Assembly: GCA_014773175.1 (NCBI GenBank)
Contig: VXCM01003181.1
Span: 1 to 64,000, forward strand
Length of the DNA: 64,000 bases
Source: Lucifuga dentata
Lineage: Eukaryota; Chordata; Actinopteri; Ophidiiformes; Bythitidae
Direction: 5' to 3'
Shown here: piece after piece, positions 60,037 to 64,000 of the stretch
Position numbering within the stretch: the stretch's first letter is position 1
How the letters are laid out: every line of letters begins with the position of its first letter
The notes under the pieces: generated by a model
Database searches by the model: none
What the model was told of the DNA's origin: nothing
The model's input: the letters and a program-made list of their open reading frames with translations, nothing else
Position numbers and translations under genes: made by a program

Positions 60037-62280
60037 TCTTTTTTTTTGGTCACTCTTTATTTCTATTCACTCTGTGTTTATGGTAAGATAAAGATATGTA
60101 TACAAAAGAAATGCTTATCGGGGCTTTTCTCTCTTTCTCTCCTTTTTTTCCAATTTTACAATAAAAATCAAACTGGATGCTTTGTTTCTCAGAGATATAT
60201 ATTGACTGACACGCTTAACCACCATGCACAGAGTGGGGGAGTTGTTGCACGAGAAATCACTCCCCTCGACATCCATCTCAAGGACCTTGAATGTTTGTGG
60301 ATACAGATGTTGCAAGTGTTTACAGCCCACCACTTCAAGAGTCAATCATTGACACCTTATCCTTGCTGAGTTATGTAACTGTAAAGACTGGAGATAGTGT
60401 CATGGCCCTTTAACATAACACACACAAAAAAAGCCTTAGTGTTTTAAAACATTTTACTGTATTCATTTTATAGGAGCACATATGACGGGATGTTATTTCT
60501 GTAGATCATACATCAGACAGGAGTGTACTTTGGAAATCATACTTCATCATAAAAAGATACAAGCTTTAGAGGTGGAAAATGCAGCCATTTCACACTCATA
60601 TGGAAGCTCACTGGGGCAGTACGGAGGGTGATTTAGATTATTCTGTCATTGTGAAAACTGAAGGCCTGTTGCTTTATGAGTCAGCAGGTCACCTGATAGT
60701 GCTTTGCTTCAGGGAGACACATTAGAACTGAAATATATGCCAGGGCAAAATATGATGTTACAAAAACAACAGCAGAGCATGTAAGCATCAGACATTTCTC
60801 AACTATTATCATATATCATGTTGGATGTAAGAAGGAAAAAAAAAAATAACATTTTGACAAAGAAGGAGTCGTACTGTATAAGAAAGGCAGTCATTTTTAT
60901 GTATCAGTCAGTTTTACATATCTGCTATGCTGCTTAAACACCTAAAGCTGAAATCTGATGCAATATCTCTTGACATTTGTCTTGTCTTCTCTATATACAC
61001 CCTGTCAAGGCAAAATGATGCACATCTTCGTACATAAGAAGTCACTATGGCAACAGAAGCAATAAGACTGTGACACAGCATTCACTTTTTGAAGAGCGGA
61101 GACATATTTAAGAAAGACAGGGAGGGACAAAAAGTAGAGCCACTGGCTCATGAAATAAATTGTCCCAATTACAATAAAGTGTGGCTCTTGGTCAGTGTGC
61201 ACGGCAGGCAGTTCATCTTTATTACAATCAGTTAATGAAAATCAATCCCCCTCCTGATAAACTCTTATCTCCACGGCCTTTGCGCGCCCCTCGTGTGGGG
61301 AGATAATAAATTAGGGTAATATTGCCTTTGATGAGGGAGTGAATTGCAAATTATTGTAACTTTCCAAGATTTATGATGCAGATGCTTAATTTCCAAGCTG
61401 GGTTTTTTCAGGCGTCAGGGTGCCAGGGGGCCATTTGTTAAAAGTTTGGTGACACAGACTCGTTAATAAAAATACACATTCAGACAACCAGGTGTTCTCA
61501 GCTGTTCTCTACTGTTACAGTAGCGTTAGAAACACTGCTGAAACTGCAGGAACGCCTGGGTTGTGGAATTTGCATGGCATTTTCCTTATACATAGTATTT
61601 TACCTATAAGAGAGAACACATACTGAAAGGGAGGAAACCCCAGGAATGCAACGTGTTTGCTGAAGTAGGACTGCCAATCATACAATGTTATTTTTTTCCT
61701 CATTCTCTATCGTACAACCCAGGAGCATATGATTTGATATGTAGGTCAACGCCCATTCTGGAGTGAGCCGGTTGGTGAGATGTGTCTGGTTGTTTGCTGT
61801 CACTCTGATTATTGAGGAGACACAGAAAGATCGAGTTGGTCAGGTATGAGAAGTCTGCAGTACAAGATAGCTCTATAATCAGTGTGACGGGAATCACACA
61901 CATACACACAAACTGCTAGAGAAATGAATAACTCCTTGCTCTTTTTTCTGCAGCAGTGACCCATGTAACAAGGTGTAATGTGTGTGTATGTTAAATGCCT
62001 TTTACTTGGTGCAACACTCAGACTGAGAGCATCATTAAGCAGAGTCGATTAGGGGGTCTTATGAGTCATCAGGAACTGAGGAATAATGCAGGTGATCATT
62101 TAGGGAGTTACTAGTGAAACACAATCTCACCAGAACAGCTGAATAAGTTTACAGCTGTGATTAAACATTCCATGCCTCATGTACAGGTATGAGGTATCAA
62201 TAAAACTAACAACAGTCCAAATTCCTACTCCTTTGAATGCAACAGTATCCTTTCAACATGCTGAAGCTATCATCTAATTA

Positions 62281-62812
62281 CCTCCACCACATTTGTTTGT
62301 CTGTTTGTTTCTTAGCAGGATATCTCAAAAAGTTACAGACAGATTTCACGCAGACAGATAGATAATGTCGAGAGTAAAGAGTGATTAAATTTTGGAGGTC
62401 ATCTGAATCCAGGATCCAGAAGAAGTTTTTAACCTATAAAAGTAATGCTAATGGCCCATTGTCAATTAAATTTATGGTGCCTCATTTTTTAACAAAAAAA
62501 AAAAAGATCTACTTATTTTGGAAGTGACCCAGATCATATTCTAGATCACACAGGATCCAGAAATGGATTTATTTGTTTGGCTGTGGTGGAGGTATGTGCT
62601 CTTGGAGTTCCTTTTTTTTTTTGTCTGTTTGTTAGCAGGATATCTCAAAAATTTATGGGTGGATTTGGATGAAATTTGGGGGACAAATAGATAATTCCAA
62701 GAGGAAAACGTGATTACATTTTGGAGGGGATCTGGATCATATTTTGGATCCAGGATCCGGGGGAGTTGTTGGCCTTGGCAGAGATATGAGCTCTCAGTTT
62801 GCCCTCTTGTTT
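62281..62812. mobile_element. Dispersed repeat with two related internal segments
   Basis: Segments at 62296-62420 and 62622-62765 share TAGCAGGATATCTCAAAAA, GATAAT, GTGATTA.ATTTTGGAGG, TCTG.ATC and CCAGGATCC in the same order. The edges carry GGTGGAGGTATGTGCTCTTG (62586) and GGCAGAGATATGAGCTCTCA (62777). I recall this GGCGGAGGT.TGCGCTCTC-type repeat as widespread in fish and other animals. It has no coding potential. Confidence 0.6.
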
Positions 62813-64000
62813 AGAAATGATATCTTAAATAACAATATCATAGTCATGTTAATCCTCATAATACTTAGATAATCCAGAACATGTGATCATCTTGTTATAC
62901 AAAGGCTATCCGTATGAAGGCGACCTCATTTAAGTTTAAGGAACATCTTGCATTAAGACAGCCATCAATCTCTCTATTATCAATCAAGGAGAGGACTCAC
63001 ATACCACTATCTATTTATCTTGCCAAGTGCTCTATTAATATCAAATTAATTTCCCCATTGAGAGTATCAATCACTCAAGCAGTTTTTTCTCAACTCATTA
63101 GCTTGGTAATTGTCCTTGTTTACAGGGGAAAGTCAAGAATGGATGATTCTAAGAGAGTGGATGGGCAATCTATGCAGGCTTGAGCAGTTTCCTGAAAATC
63201 TATGCTACATCCTCCATGCTAATACATCAGTAGGACTCTTCTGTAGTCTCTGAAGTGTTGACATATCTACTTAAAAGGTTTCTGCATTTCCTAATCTTGA
63301 AGCTGTCAAAAAACCCAACCTTTCCACTGTGAGTGAGAGACTGAGTGGGCTGTGATGGTGTTATTATATAGGCTGTTGCTACCTGACAGTGCTGTCAGAT
63401 GCATGCATCTCACAATATGAATAAAAAGGCCTTAAGCTTTTCTGCTTTGTTAATATTATAAGGCAAATGGAGGAACACACAGTTTACATCTCATCATCTC
63501 AGTTTACAACTCAGCTGCAGACACTGAAAGCAACAGTCATGTATTTAGGAGATGAAAAATTATAAGGTAAGCCTAAGGGAGAGGTTTGATGAATGTCGTG
63601 AATGTGGAGACAGCCAGGCTGCATAGAAAAACAACCATTAAAAGGCCCAATTGATGCCATATACCCGTCAATGTGTTAACTAGCACTTGCCTGCCCTGTG
63701 CTGCCACCTCAAGACAAGATTTTAAGTGACAGTTTTTACCATCTTCTACAATTACCTGCCTCCTTCGCTATCTCTCCCTCCATCTCTCTTTTTCTATATT
63801 AAAAATAAGGGTGATGAAGCATAGTCACCCAGGAAGACTTGAGTCAGGCCATCTGGAATGTGCTTAATGCGTAATGGTGAAAGTGGGTCAAAATGGTGAC
63901 AAATTTCATCACCATTACGGGCCATCATCAAAATTCATGTAACTAACTGAGCTCTTAAATAGGCGATATTACTTATGGTTGAGCATGCTGTCACTTAGAC

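Larger units (their letters stand above)
55301..64000. other. Downstream region without a recognised gene
   Basis: I find no exon of a neighbouring gene on either strand; the open frames are short and match nothing. The region holds a diverged duplication at 56488-57095, poly-T tracts with Ns at 57185 and 57870, a (TTTA)n tract, and a dispersed repeat at 62281-62812. AATAAA words at 59819 and 60161 could belong to an unusually long celf5 3' UTR, but nothing ties them to it. Confidence 0.6.

Noticed and set aside
55301..64000. Neighbouring gene at the right end
   Set aside because: No frame on either strand shows a recognisable domain, and no run of splice-site-bounded open segments was found.

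Overview
The window is about 64 kb of vertebrate genomic DNA, most probably from a teleost fish. It carries the 3' two thirds of one gene on the + strand. I recognise it as a CUG-BP/Elav-like (CELF) RNA-binding protein gene, closest to CELF5 (celf5). Eight coding exons (16900-53675) encode RRM2, the divergent linker and RRM3. A final non-coding exon starts at 54451. The joined reading frame is 1,073 nt: two nucleotides of a split codon, then 356 codons and a TGA. All splice phases agree, and every junction has a GT..AG pair except one acceptor lost in an assembly gap. The RRM1 exons were not found and should lie upstream. The fish assignment rests on dispersed repeats that I recognise from memory of teleost genomes and on the high density of simple repeats.

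Layout: 1-16899 is part of a long upstream intron. 16900-21107 holds RRM2 in two exons. 21108-47896 holds three long introns around two linker exons. 47897-50593 holds the end of the linker and the start of RRM3. 53548-53711 holds the end of RRM3 and the stop codon. A 739-bp intron then separates the stop exon from a non-coding 3' UTR exon. From about 55.3 kb to 64 kb I see no gene.

The introns contain several non-autonomous transposons whose ends can be placed. They include a family flanked by TTAA (copies at 7028, 39858 and 46238, plus a lone end at 44408), an element with an 8-bp target duplication at 35202-35833, an 841-bp element at 2054-2894, and a 5'-truncated L2/CR1-like LINE nested inside one TTAA element. 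The assembly has 18 single-N gaps and one 163-N gap. At least four single Ns are flanked by exact 62-65 bp duplicates that look like unmerged contig overlaps. One N hides a real 3' splice site, so automatic annotation would probably drop four residues from the protein.

I found no prokaryotic-type system, CRISPR array, virus or toxin gene. The most useful observations are the hidden splice acceptor, the assembly-overlap signature, the TTAA element family with its nested LINE, a 71-bp minisatellite that overlaps a splice donor, and a GC-rich coding-like island in the largest intron.
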